Source: Poecilobothrus nobilitatus (Eukaryota > Arthropoda > Insecta > Diptera > Dolichopodidae). Taken from it: a stretch of 64,000 nt of DNA. Position numbers and translations under genes: made by a program. A model generated the notes under the pieces. That model had not been told where the DNA came from and ran no database searches. It worked only from the letters and a program-made list of their open reading frames with translations. Location: the NCBI GenBank assembly GCA_947095535.1, contig OX352774.1, positions 247,777,825 through 247,841,824 on the forward strand, given 5' to 3'. Shown here one piece after another: positions 1 to 11,830 of the stretch (positions within the stretch are counted from its first letter, which is position 1; each line of letters starts with the position of its first letter).

Positions 1-260
1 TCGTTTACTTGTTATATTTGACTAAAAGATTGATTTTTGTGTCCCATCCCTATAAAGCATTCATATAACATTTTAATTCTTTGATGTCTTTTTAAAACTT
101 TTACTAAGTAGGTATATCTTCACCGTTGATAATTAGATGGATTTTTCTATCACATCCATATAGTCATCCTCTATCATATCTCTATAGTCACCCTTATAAC
201 GTTTAAATTTTTTGTTGATGTTGTCAAAGTCTAACTATATCTTCACTGCTAATCAGTGCC
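1..260. repeat. Diverged tandem dimer, unit about 131 bp
   Basis: Two related segments follow each other. One runs through AACATTTTAATTCTTTGATG (about 67) to TATCTTCACCGTTGATAATT (about 114). The second runs through AACGTTTAAATTTTTTGTTG (about 198) to TATCTTCACTGCTAATCAG (about 238). Preceding parts also correspond (CATCCCTATAA against CACCCTTATAA). The first unit may begin left of the window. No coding signal is visible. Eye alignment only. Confidence 0.4.
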
Positions 261-3200
261 ATTAATTTCATATTAAAAGCTATTTATTATATATATGCTT
301 AGATGCATCGTGTGTTTTCCTTGGATTAAAACATTTATTTATAACAATTATATTTTACTGTCAAAGATTTTTACTTGAATTTCGTTTTCAAAACAGATGA
401 TCAGAACATATGATACAATTTCATATTACTCAAACCTACAACGAACCTAAGAGCACAGAGAGGATTTATATACATATTATCAATTTTGTTGACTTAAAAC
501 ATCATCATTTAATTAATTAATTTTATTTTTTTGAATACTGTAGTGTGTGTGGATGTGTTATATTCGTTATTTAGTTAGACCCCGAATTAAACAATATTTC
601 TAACCGTTTAAAAATATTATCGTACTTAAATAAGTAAAAGTTTAACCAACTAAGAAAAATTTAAGTATGTACATACAAAAAGAAAATTATATAAAAAATG
701 TAAATCTATATAAGTACCTCTGTATGTAAATTTATTATTAAAATATTATTATAAAAAAAAAATTACAAAATCAAATTTTTAAAACAATTTTTTTTAGAAT
801 TATGTCAGTTATACGCCATAACAAAATTTTAAAAATATAAAATTTTTGTATATAAAAATTCAAAACACCTACACATGTACCTGTTACAAAAAATGAATAA
901 AAGTAAGAACACCTCATTAAAATAATACAATTTAAATTTATAAAATGAATTTCCATACATATACATATACTTATGCACATACTTAACTATATTATTATCG
1001 AAAGGTAAATTTATTTGTAAGTAGTAATTACCTACATTTATTTTTCAGTATAGTTTTGTTGGGAGTTCTGAATTTTGATTGTAAAACACGACAACACATA
1101 TTACATAACATTATATTAACATAGCAACATTGTTGATATACATTCAACAATTTTTTTTTTATATTTCTTTATGTTTTTTTTTTAAATTTAATAAAAAAAA
1201 TCATTTTATTCATGTAACATTTAATTGAATTGAATCCATTTAAATTGAATTCTTGATTAAAATAAAAAGAAAAAAAAGATTTAAAACCCTTTGATTAATC
1301 AAGCAGCCATTTTTTTTTTTTTTTTTTGTTTATTATCGAATGATTTTAAACATGAATATATAAATAAGTACTTTGAACATACATTTTTTCATAATCATTA
1401 TTTCTCTTAAATAATTTTGGTATAATTTTTACCATCTTAAAGTCAATGAAATCCGACAAATAGTAACAAAAAAAACAAAAAAAAATCTAAAAAATTCATG
1501 AGATGAAAAAAATAAAATTGAATTCTATGAACAAAAAAAAAAAAAAAAATACATATACATAATTGAATTCACAGTCAGAAATCAGAATTCAGATTGTAAT
1601 CAGATTCATTTTCATTTTATGAACTATAAATCAATAAAATTTTAAGTTTTTTTTTTTTCTTTCATTATTGCGTTTTCTTTCTTTTTCTTTTTTTTTTTAC
1701 TTTTAATAAGATACAATTTCAGAATTTTTTTTTTTTTTGTTGTTTTTCGTGAATTTAAAAAATAAAACGAACGTTGAAGTATGTATTTACTATTTTATAT
1801 GAGTTTAAAAATGTTCAAGTGTTCAATTATTAGGTGGTATGGCCTTTATTAAAGAACTTTTTTTTTTAAATTTATATTCTTCTCATAATTTGTAAATTTA
1901 AGATATTTTTCTTTTGATTTGTTTGTACGTTTGTTTATTTTGTTTCCTTCTCTGATCTAACAATCATTTTTCGAAAAAAAAAAAAATTGTAGTACCTAAC
2001 TACGCCCAAAAAAAAAAAAAAAAAATTCCATTAAAGTCTTGCCATTTTCAAATATTTTTCAAGTGGACTGAACTCAACTCATTATAATATTTGATTGAAT
2101 TTAGTTTAAATTGAATTTTTTTTTTTTTTTTCAAATCAACGTCAACAACTCAACCATAATTTAACCAACAAAAAAAAAAAAAAGAAAAAAACACTACAAT
2201 AAGTATAAAAAAAAATTAATCTGTTAGATATTCTTTTTGTTTTGTTTTTGTTTTTGGTTTGATTTTTTTTTTGTATGGCTCTCAATTGTTCAATAAATTG
2301 ACATTCAAATGACTGTTATGATATTAAATGACCTTCAAATTTTACATGACACTTTAAATTTATTAAAACCATTAAATTTATTTTGTAGATTTCCTCCGGC
2401 TTCTCTTACAATCCCCTTTATGTTTTTTTTTTTTTTTTTTTGTTTCAGATACATTTAAAGTATCTAAAGTATCTAAATTTTATTAATTTTTTTTTTTTTT
2501 GTTTTTTTTTGACAATATAATTAGTAAATAAAAAAAAAACTTTAACTTAAATTTTTAAAATATGAAAATAATAATAATTAACTTTTTTAACGCTTTTGTT
2601 TCAGTATTTAAATTAAAATGAATTTTTACAATACATATAGATAAATGATGCAGTGATTCTAAAAAATTTTTCGAATATTTAATTAAAAACTAAGTTATTA
2701 TTTTGGCATAAATTGTAATTGTATCGATTTTAAATGGGAAGAACCGGAAATTGTCAAATATCTACTTAATCTATTAATTTTTCTTTTATGTAGATATCTT
2801 TAATAAAATTTTTCAAAAAACTTGACACTTTTGACAAAAAAAGGTAATGATTATTTGTTTCGTTTAGTTTTTTAACGAGAATTATATACAATAGTTAAGA
2901 TATCATAATTTTTTTTTTTTGTTAAAATCAAATCAATAATTATTAATTAAGTAATAAAAAAAAAATTTTGTTAAAATAATAATAAAAAAAAAATATCTAT
3001 AGATACAATTTTTTATTTTAATGATTTAATTATAAAAAAAAATGAATTTTGACTAAAAACTAATAAAAGATATATGTATATTTATTTTGTTTTGTTCATT
3101 AATTAGACAATAAATTATTGTATTGAATGAATTTACTTTAAAAAGAAAGATCATTCAATTTTTTAACCTTGAATTTTCTTTGCATAAGTTTTATAATTTT

Positions 3201-3765
3201 TAATGATTTTTTTTTTTTTTTTCAAGTTAATTATACTGAATCCGTCATAAATGAAGTTATTTAAATGATTTGAATTCCTTATTTTATATTGGTTTAAGTT
3301 TTTGACAGATTTGATGGCAATTTCAATTATCACAAAACAAAAAAAAAAAAAAAAAAAATGAATTTAATAGACAACATAGATATTATAATTAATAATAATT
3401 TATTTATACATTGCTTTAATCATTAAAATGGGTGTGGTGATTATCTTGTTAATTAAATTTAAAATTATTTAATTATTTAGTTTAATCTGATTTGATTTTT
3501 TTTTTGTTTTAGCTAATATTCTTTATCATTACATGAATATATACGTATGTATGTCTAATTCCAAAAAAAAAAAAACTTCCAAAGATACAAAATTTTTAAC
3601 AATGAAAAAAAAAAACATTCCAGAACACAAATTTCATAAGGCAATAACTATTCTATAGACTATGTAATAATATATAATATTAAAAAAAAATCCTGAAACT
3701 GAAAAGGCTACTTTTGCATGGAAATACAGTCCAGTTAAGATAAAGGCAAAATAAAAACTTACTAT
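261..3765. other. Non-coding A/T-tract DNA
   Basis: No supportable gene. The stretch is dominated by poly(A) and poly(T) runs of 8-18 bases, TACATA-type short repeats and TAATTAAT motifs. The only G+C-richer patch is about 34 bases at 2389-2422, directly after TTTTGTAG. It reads ISSGFSYNPLY in one plus frame and KGIVREAGGN on the minus strand; it is too short to call. Confidence 0.7.
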
Positions 3766-3769
3766 GCGC

Positions 3770-4130
3770 ATAAAATCGGAATTTTAAATAATTAGCAGGA
3801 GTTTGTGATCAGAAGTCCTCATTATTTTATGTGTTTTGTTGCTATAAATAAAAAGCATGTAAAAAAATATCTAGACGGAGAGGGTTTTACAAGTGTTTGC
3901 AAAATCAAAATTATTCCCCTTATGCGAGATTTTGAATTAGAAGAAATTTTAAAATTGAATTCAAAATCAGAGTATGCAGTTAAATTCGCTTTTTACAAAA
4001 TATTTGTATGCATATATGAACAGTAATTTTATAGTTGGTTACAAAATCAGGGTTTAAATAATTTGTTAAGCAGGGTTTTATATAAAAGTTAACTACTATT
4101 TAAGTGTTTGCCATTAAATTTTCAATTTTG
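3770..4130. repeat. Dispersed repeat, ACAAAATCAGGG family, locus 1
   Basis: Two diverged modules (about 3777 and 4045) share a TTTAAATAATT...AAGCAGG(A)GTTT block, followed by ACTATTTTAAGTGTTT-like sequence. The same block recurs at about 11,655-11,830 and twice within 21,640-22,060, with ACAAAATCAGG(G/A)TT as the best-kept part. A 73-codon frame at 3805-4026 lies inside this repeat, starts in repeat sequence and has no recognisable motif, so I treat it as fortuitous. The class of element is unknown. Confidence 0.45.
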
Positions 4131-4817
4131 TTTTTTAAGTGGAATTTTTTTTTTTTTTTTGAATTAACTTTTCAACCCAACATACATATGGGATATATTT
4201 ATCTAAATATTTTTTGTAGGAAAATTTTCTATTTTCTATTCATTTTGAACTTTTTTTAATAAAAAAATAAGTTGTTTTCTGTAAAAATACAATTTGAAAT
4301 TTAAATAATTTATTTTTTGTTTTGTTCAGCAGTTTTAAAAAGTTTTCAAGAATTTCTTAAAAGGAAATGAAGGTTATTTTTTTTGTTAAACTTTTTATTT
4401 ATAATTATTCTATAAATTATTAAGACACGATCTATAGTCGCGTGTCAATCATTTAAAAAATCAATAATTGAATCATTTATTTTCCTCATAATAAAAGAAA
4501 ATCAAGGACATTGGTTAAGTAATTGTTTAAAAATATAAAAACTAAACAAAATTATCAGTACTATATAGAAAATTAAGTAATATTATTTTTAAGTATCGAT
4601 TTTACTTTTAAAATTTAAATACATACATAGACAGGTACATGCATACATACATACATTTTAAAAGTAGTTGCAAGTAGTAACAAAGTAGTAAAAGTAGTTA
4701 CAAAAATTATGGAATGGAGAATTTTTCGTTTTGTTCTTAATATTAAACTTGGTCTATAACCATGAAAAAATACAAAAAATTTATTTCCAATTGAAGAAGA
4801 AAAGGTATTTATAAGAT

Positions 4818-4990
4818 ACCTCGGTGCCCTAGTGGGTAAGAGCGTATAAAATACGCTGTAAACACTGAGGGAGTGTGGGTTCAAATCCCACAAATGTCGT
4901 AAGTTAGTTATTTCCCCCTTACGACATTTACAGTCAAGCCTGAACAGGAAAGGCTGTGTAATTTCCTGTCCACATTTATGTGGAAAAAAA
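4818..4990 (+). mobile_element. tRNA-derived SINE, copy A
   Basis: The 5' part is tRNA-like. TGCCCTAGTGGGTAAG resembles a Pol III A box, and GGTTCAAATCC at 4878-4888 fits the B box consensus GGTTCRANNCC. A non-tRNA body follows, containing the inverted pair TGTCGTAAG / CTTACGACA, which can form a hairpin with a loop ending in CCCCC, then TTTCCTGTCCACATTTATG and an A-rich end at about 4990. Related copies lie at 22,422-22,505 (minus, short) and 36,312-36,486 (plus). A 129-codon minus-strand frame over 4615-5004 is an antisense shadow; its residues resemble those of the antisense frame over the 36.3-kb copy only because both overlie the SINE. No clear target duplication here. Confidence 0.85.
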
Positions 4991-4994
4991 GTTA

Positions 4995-5092
4995 TTATAG
5001 ACAAAGAAATTGTTTTACGTCAAATGAACTACAATTACCGTCATATGCTGGATTCTCCGCTTCGGATATTTTAGCCGCACTCATGCGCCAGT
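4995..5092. other. Coding-like G+C-rich block, possible exon, strand unresolved
   Basis: Directly after SINE A the composition rises to roughly 45-50% G+C over about 60 bases. On the plus strand one frame reads ...LPSYAGFSASDILAALMRQ and meets a donor-like GTATGT at about 5090; the nearest upstream AG (TTATTATAG, about 4999) would keep this frame open. On the minus strand an ATG in GCGCATGAGTG gives MSAAKISEAENPAYDG and then a donor-like GTAATT. Both readings are plausible and I recognise neither protein. It could be a first coding exon on the minus strand, an internal exon on the plus strand, or a relic carried with the neighbouring SINE. Homology search or transcript evidence is needed to choose. 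Confidence 0.35.
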
Positions 5093-5100
5093 ATGTTTTT

Positions 5101-7456
5101 TATATGAAAATGTGAATTCTTTAATTTTTCAAATTTAGTTCGGAAGTTTTTTTTCTCTCCGGAAAAAAAGTTGATTTAATTTTTTGTGCCGAATTCGTTT
5201 TTATCTGTCATTTTTTGAAAAATTTTTTATTCGATTCATCAAACAAACAAAAAATTTAAAATAACTTAAGTTCATTTTCAAATTTCAGCTGTCAAAATTT
5301 TTTTCTTATGCAAAAAAATTGTACTGAAGTGGTGAATTGTTGTTTAGAGATTTCTCTTTTTTTTTAAAATAGCTCAGAAAAAATATGCCGAAGTGATGAA
5401 CTAAGCACTTAGAAAGGTATGCCTTCAAATATGTATTCAGTTTTCGCCGGAATTTTGATTTAAAACAAGATTCTTTCATATGATATATAAAAGAACATAT
5501 TTGTATACTAAATATTTTAAATATTTTCAAATATTAGCTGAATATATTTGTGTTGCATAAAAAAAATATCAACCTAGAAAAATCCTTTAAAAAAAAAGCC
5601 GAATATTACTTAAATTATAAGTGCTAATGCTGATAAATATTGTTTTAAAATTTTTTAGTATTACCATAAAAATTTTATAACTACCAAAATTTTTTTTTTT
5701 ATTTTTGTCTAATAAATAGGTACTAATTTTTATTATTCCACAAGTAGCTATTTTAAATTTTCATTTTATCAAATGAATAAAGAACAAACCTTTTTTTTTT
5801 GTTTTTTTTACTTTTTATCTAAAAAAATTATCATATAAAATAAATTAATGTCACTATAACTAATTAATGTTTTATTAAAACAAGCATTGTAACAAAATAA
5901 AATCAAAATGTCTTTTAATTATACCTACTTATTTATCAATTTAACAGTTGACAGGAGTGTTCGTTATACATATATTGTTACATAATAAAAATAATTCATG
6001 TCAGAAAAAGTTATAAAAAAAAAAAAAATAAACTAAACAAAAAAAAAAATTATTAAAAATCATGAAATAATTTTTAACAAATATTAACTCATTAAATTTT
6101 ATGTTTGTTTTTTTTTTTTTATTATCATCCTTTTTTTTATTATCCTTTCCTTAAAATTTTTCCCTTTCCCTTTTTTTTAATTTTTGGAAATAAAAAAAAT
6201 TCTATTTAATCAAATTGTAAAAGGACATTCATATACAATTCGAAAGAATCATACATTTTGTAATAAACTTTACACTTTTATATTTAAAGTGTTGCCATCT
6301 TAAAAAAAAAAAGAACTATGATTTAGTCATCATAAACAATAAACTAACACAATATAAAGAACTATACATAGAAAAAATAAATATACACATAAACACATAA
6401 ATATATATACGTATAGTTTTAATATGCAATAATTTCCAAAAAAAAATAATGGTAAAAAAAAAAAAACAAAAACGAAAATAAATTGTAAGTAAAAGAAATA
6501 AACAAAAAGACAGGAAAAAACAAAAACAAAAAAATTACCCAAGAGATAAATTTAATTGTTTTCATCACTGTTACCACATATTTACCATTATTTATATCAC
6601 TATATATATATATGACTATTAGTTAGATAAATGTTAGTTTTTAACCCCGCTTCACCCATTTATTACCTACTCTGTCATTTCATACTTGAGATTGTGTATA
6701 GTAATAAAACAAAAAAACAAAAATAATAACTAATGTTTTTTTTTTCTGTTTTTGTTTTTTATTATCTTTAGTTTTCCCTCTCAAAATTTCTTTTTTTTCT
6801 TTTGTCCAGAATTTATCATTTCATGCTAAAATTAAAAAAAAATTTTTAAAATCTAACAAATAAAAAAAAAAAAAATTATGCTTTCTCATGACATTTATTA
6901 ACAAAACCTTGAAATACTATCATAACAGGATATTTTGATATGAATAGGGAATGAAAAGGGAATGAAAAGGAAAATAAATTTATAAAGTAAAAATTGTTTT
7001 ATTACCGTTATAGTTTCTAAACCATATCTAAATTGTTTTGTTTTATTTTTGGATTTTCTTTTTGTTTGTCCACTTATCACTGTAACTTTATTTTGACTTA
7101 TTTAATGAAATTTAAGGGACAATCCAAAGAAATAATTTTTGTGCTAATATATTCTTCAACTTAATTTAAAAAATAAATTAAGTATAAAGAAAAGTAGATA
7201 AAATAAAACAAAACTTTAATTTATAAATTTTGTAAAACCTAAATTAAATATCTACTAAATGTATTTTTCGAACTCTATTTTTTTAACTTATGAGAAAAAG
7301 TTTTTATTTGGAATTTTCAAACGATCAGAAGAGAGTATAAAAAAAGTAGTTATTATAATACTTTTTATTAAAACTAATGGTAGCATCATAGAATGTAATG
7401 AATCTATTGAAACTATATAGCAGAATTAATATAACGGACCTGTACTTATACAGAAA
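5101..7456. other. Non-coding A/T-tract DNA
   Basis: No gene recognised. At about 5322-5420 there is a loose two-unit repeat around TGAAGTGGTGAA / CGAAGTGATGAA, about 63 bp apart. At 6948-6968 AGGGAATGAAA is repeated in tandem. The open frames here (5306-5530, 6330-6542 and 6898-7080, all minus) are F/Y/V/K-rich readings of homopolymer DNA. Confidence 0.7.
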
Positions 7457-7784
7457 TATGTTCAAAAGTGTTAGATCGGCAGACATACCAGAACGTTAGG
7501 ATTCCCCTCGTATTAATTATGCAGAAGCTGCAAAGATAAAGAGGAATCAATCTTTCACCTGCTATGTGAATGTCCGCAGGTCTTGCTCTAAAAAGAAAAA
7601 GGTTCTGGGGAAATTTTTGTTAAACAACTTTTTCGATCTGTTAGAGATGAACTTAAAAGCGCTTTGTAAGAAGCTCCGACTGGTTTAATTAGAAAAATCA
7701 CTGATCAAGAGCATCACAACGGCCCTAAACTGGCCTAAGTGTGCAACTGCAGCTCCTACCTACCTACCTACCTATGTTCAAAAG
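7457..7784 (+). mobile_element. 5'-truncated Jockey/R1-like non-LTR retrotransposon 3' end with 12-bp target duplication
   Basis: TATGTTCAAAAG at 7457-7468 is repeated exactly at 7773-7784 and bounds a 304-bp insert. The insert carries the C-terminal end of a non-LTR reverse transcriptase polyprotein. Frame 7520-7588 reads CKDKEESIFHLLCECPQV, the CxxC...H...C arrangement usual near the C-terminus of R1/Jockey/I-group ORF2 proteins. A stop and frameshift follow, and a shifted frame continues KRKKVLGKFLLNNFFDLL... to a stop near 7687. The 3' UTR contains ATCACAACGGCCCTAAACTG, and the element ends in five CCTA units (7755-7774). Inactive: truncated, frameshifted and stopped. Related copies lie at 17.0 kb, 47.2 kb (minus) and 38.66 kb (minus). 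Confidence 0.85.
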
Positions 7785-10700
7785 TTTTCATATGTTATGG
7801 AAACTAATACAATATATGATGATTGAATATCAGTAGGTTTCGACGAAGTAAAAAAAAAATAAAGAAAATTAAGATTAAAGAATATAAAAACTAAAAGTTA
7901 TTCCAAATCAATATATCACATCAATGACTTTGATTATATTATTTATATATTTCTTTTAACGTTATGTCATTAGCACTGTAACTGTTACCTCATTACCTGC
8001 TTAACAAAAACCGTGGTAGAGTTTAGTAGACAAGAATAGATGGTAGACAGTAGTAGAGTTTAGTAGTAGGAAGAGACAACTAATTTAGTAATTTTTTATC
8101 AATCACCACCAAGAATACCAGTATTTAATCCTTTCTATTATTTCTTTAAAAAATTGTTTTTATCATACGGAGGTTTATTTAAAAAATTTTCAAGATAATT
8201 AATAGTTTTAAGCGACATCGAATTGGAAATAACAATTATTTAGATTAAAGTTAAATTATATTTTTAAAACTATGTCTTTAGTTATATTCAAATCTTTTAC
8301 ATTAGAACTTACTGTCATGCTATTTATTTTTCTGTTAGACAACTTTCTTAACAATTTTTTTCGCATATGTATTTACAACTCCTATATTAGAAAGTTTTTT
8401 TTCCCCTCTATTTATTATATTACTTAATTTTTACTACATTATGTTTATTTTCACTTAATATTAACTATTTTATTATATAGTTAACTGAGTTATACATAAT
8501 TTATTTACATTTAGTATTTCATAGTTCCATTGAAAATTAATTGTTACCACCTATAGATATGTTATTTTATACATATATACTAAATACTTATCTGATAGTA
8601 ATTTTTTTACGTTATTATTTATAAATCCTTACTTTTATTGTATCCTGAAAGTTCTCTCTTTATTATGTCCAAAAAAAAATAAAAAAACAAACAACAATAA
8701 AGTACAAATAGCCTTCACCTTCGCTTAAGTAATTCAATTTCTTCTTTAGATTTAATTACTGTTAAATAATGTAGGGGTGAGCATCACACAAAAAAATAAA
8801 TAAGGATGGAAATAATTCTTACCTGTAAATAAAAAAACAAAAAAAAAAATTATATAGTTAGAAAGAGATAAAAAAATATTTAATTAATATAATTCATTAG
8901 GTGAATGAAAAGGTAAAGGTAAAAAGAAACTATTTTTCTCTATTAAAAAAAAAAAAAAAAAAAAAACTACATATTTTGAATGGGTTCTGCACTGCAGATA
9001 TCAAAAAGGGGCTCAAATACAAAAAAACAAAAAAAGATTTATTTCTATTTTTTAATTAAATCAGTTTTGTCAGAACTATAGTTAGGATATAAGGTGGGTA
9101 GGCGGAATATAGATAGAAACAAAATTTGGAATTTAAAGCACTTTTTATTTTTAAAGGACATTTTTTTTTTTTTTGGCTATACTTTGTTGAAAAAGGAGAA
9201 TCATTTTTAATTTTAGAATTATTTAAAAAGAACAAAAACCAACACAATAATTTGGTGTGGTTCTTCAACAATCTGGAACTAAGTGGAACAACAAAAAAAA
9301 AATGGTATCTATAATATATATAATATATATAATATATATATATGTATTAACAGAATATTTTAGATTCGTTAAAAGTTCACCTTGTGTATGTATATAGAAG
9401 AGGGAGTTGAAAAATAATGAAAAAATAGTTTTGGTTTCAAATATTTCATTTTTAAAATTTTGAACGATATAAAGTGGAGTAGAACAGAGATGGTAGTGTG
9501 TTTTTTTTTTTTCTTTTTGTTTTTGTTGTTAACTATAAGATATCAAATTTTTATTTTTTTGTTTTGTTTATTTTATAGTACTTATTTTTTTTTTTTTTTG
9601 GTGCACCATTAAAAATTTAATAGTGATAGTAAAAAGTATATAGTTTGGAATCAAAAGAACTTGGAAAAACAAAAACAAAAAAAAAAAACAAAAACCAAAA
9701 ATCAGGAGAGCAAAAGTTTTTTTTTTTTTTTGCAAGTCATAAAAAACTCGTAAATTTTCTACGAAAAATGAAATAAAAAAAAAACACTACAATGTTGTTT
9801 ACAACAGTGTTAAAATTCGAGTATCTACCTAAGTTTTTCTTATATTTTTATTTTTCTTTTTTGTTTTTCCAATAAAAGATGGTTTGATTTCAGTTTGCTT
9901 TTAGTTTTTCTTTTTCCGTTTTTGTTTTTTTTTTTTTTTGTTTTGGATAAATCTAGATTTTAGATTACTTTTTTAAAATAAAAGTTTTAGTTTTTAGTTT
10001 TTTATTTGATTTTTTTTTTTTATTTAAATGAAAATCTAAATGCATATAACAACTATATGTACCGAAATAAAAAAAAAAAAAACAATCCTATATATTTTTA
10101 TTTCAATTTTTGAGATACTTTAGGGATATCTAAAAAAAAAATATATATATATATATATCCAATATAAATATATAATATAAATATAATATATAAAATATAT
10201 ATATAAAAAAAAAATATTTACAATTCCGAATTGAATTGAATTTCTAATAAAAATTTCATTAAAATAAAATGTATTATTATTTCAATATTGATATTTAAAA
10301 TTTTTTTTTTTGTTTTTAAATAAAATAAATTTTTATATAATATGAGTTATTTTTTTTATTTTTTTGTTTAAATGTTTGAAAGGTTTGATGAATAATTTTT
10401 TACAACTGAATTGCATTTAGAGAGTGAAAATTTGACGAAGTTTTTGGTTCTATTCAATGATATACAAAAAAAAAAAAAACCAAGAAGAAATACTTATAGT
10501 ATTTTTATATAATAAATTTTAAAAGGTTTTTTTTTTTTTTATTGAATTTTTATATATTAAATTTTTAGTTTTATATAAAAATTGGGTCATTTAATTTAGT
10601 AACTAATTAAACACTCACGTTACCGTTATATAATGGTAAATATGGAATTTGAAATGCAATTCACTTTTTACTATCGAAATAAATAAATTTTCTGTATACG

Positions 10701-11398
10701 GTTTTATCCAAAAAATTTCCATCCAATACAAAATACAACTTTAGTTTAGTCCGATGCATTTATTTATATGTTGTTTGAGAACAATTTTTATTTATGACGC
10801 AAAATAAGTTTAGTTCTCTAATAATATAACATTTTTTTTTTCATGACTTAGTTTTTTAATTCTTATATACTTATAGATTATAATTGAGATTTAATAAAGT
10901 TACTTAGAATTGCAATTCCAATTAGATACAATTCAATTACATTTATATAGAATTTAAATTTTTGACAATTAATACTGCTTATATTGTGTATTTTAAACGG
11001 AGCATACCGTAAACTAATTTCTAGATATTAATTTTCTTTTAAAAATTGGGCTATTTAAAGGTATAATTACAGAATATTGACGATGTTATTGTAGTTGCTT
11101 TGACTTTTAAGAATAGTATATTATTCATAATAGATGTATGAAGCCGATACTTATAAAAATTCTAAACAACGGTGGATTTGAATTTATTTTCTATTTGATT
11201 TTCTTCCCGCTTAAAAAATAAAATAAAAAATTATAAAGAATAAAAACAAAAAAAAATTTTTAACAAAATTTCAAAAATTTCCTTTGATTTCATTATTGTA
11301 GGTATATATTCGTTTTAAATGCAGTTAAATTTAAAATACCTTATTTATTTAAAATAACTTTTTTAAAAAGGTAAGTAAAAATTTTTGTTTTTGAATCA
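7785..11398. other. Non-coding A/T-tract DNA with (TA)n microsatellites
   Basis: No gene supported. Contents are a short repeat GGTAGAGTTTAGTAG at about 8014 and 8052; (TATATAATA)n at 9309-9344; (AT)n at 10,139-10,158 followed by ATATAAATA-type repeats to about 10,210; and many homopolymers. Frames at 9056-9271 (minus) and 9126-9314 (plus) overlap antisense to one another and are lysine/phenylalanine-rich, so neither is credible. Confidence 0.7.
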
Positions 11399-11475
11399 TC
11401 GAAATAAAGATGACGCGCCGTACAAGGCTAAGATCGAAGCGACCCGCTATAAAAGATATGGGTCATTATTTTAAT
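11380..11475 (+). other. Short coding-like islet, unidentified
   Basis: About 60 bases (11,402-11,460) are near 50% G+C in an otherwise very A+T-rich region. One plus frame reads DAPYKAKIEATRYKRYGSLF and then stops; another begins ATG ACG CGC CGT and reads MTRRTRLRSKRPAIKDMGHY. No splice site of good quality is obvious (AAATAAAG precedes the ATG). It could be a relic of a transposon protein or a small exon. I do not recognise it. Confidence 0.3.
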
Positions 11476-11654
11476 TCAATCTAAATTAATTATGAATCAG
11501 TCATCTCTGAATAGCCCTTTATCGAGTTTTTAAATAATATATGTATCCTATTTAGAAATAGTTAAACGTGCTGCTTATATATCTGAAACTTTCTATCATT
11601 TTAAATACTTAGTTTTTGAAATGTATATATATACATATGTAAAAATAATAAGAA

Positions 11655-11830
11655 AAGACTTTTGAGTTGATTACAAAATCATGATTCAATAATTTTTTTA
11701 GCGGGTGTTTGAGGATGGCAGCACATACTAGTTTATATTCTTTGATGTTGAAATATGTATGCAACAAAATTAAATAGGAAAAACTTTAAAATTTGTTACA
11801 AAATCAGAATTTTTTGCTTTTTCCAGATTT
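11655..11830. repeat. Dispersed repeat, ACAAAATCAGGG family, locus 2
   Basis: TTACAAAATCATGATTCAAT then AATTTTTTTAGCGGGTGTTTG parallels the block at 21,905-21,950 (AAAATCAGGATTTCAATAAT, AGCGAGAATTTG) and the one at 4030-4080. TTACAAAATCAGAATTTTTT recurs at about 11,797. The family is dispersed, diverged and non-coding; its ends were not determined. Confidence 0.45.

Noticed and set aside
2389..2422. Micro-exon after TTTTGTAG (ISSGFSYNPLY)
   Set aside because: Only 34 bases, a poor donor, and the minus strand reads equally well; unsupported without transcripts.
4615..5004. 129-codon minus-strand frame
   Set aside because: It is the antisense of SINE copy A. The similar residues in the minus frame at 36,276-36,491 come from shared SINE sequence, not from a protein family.
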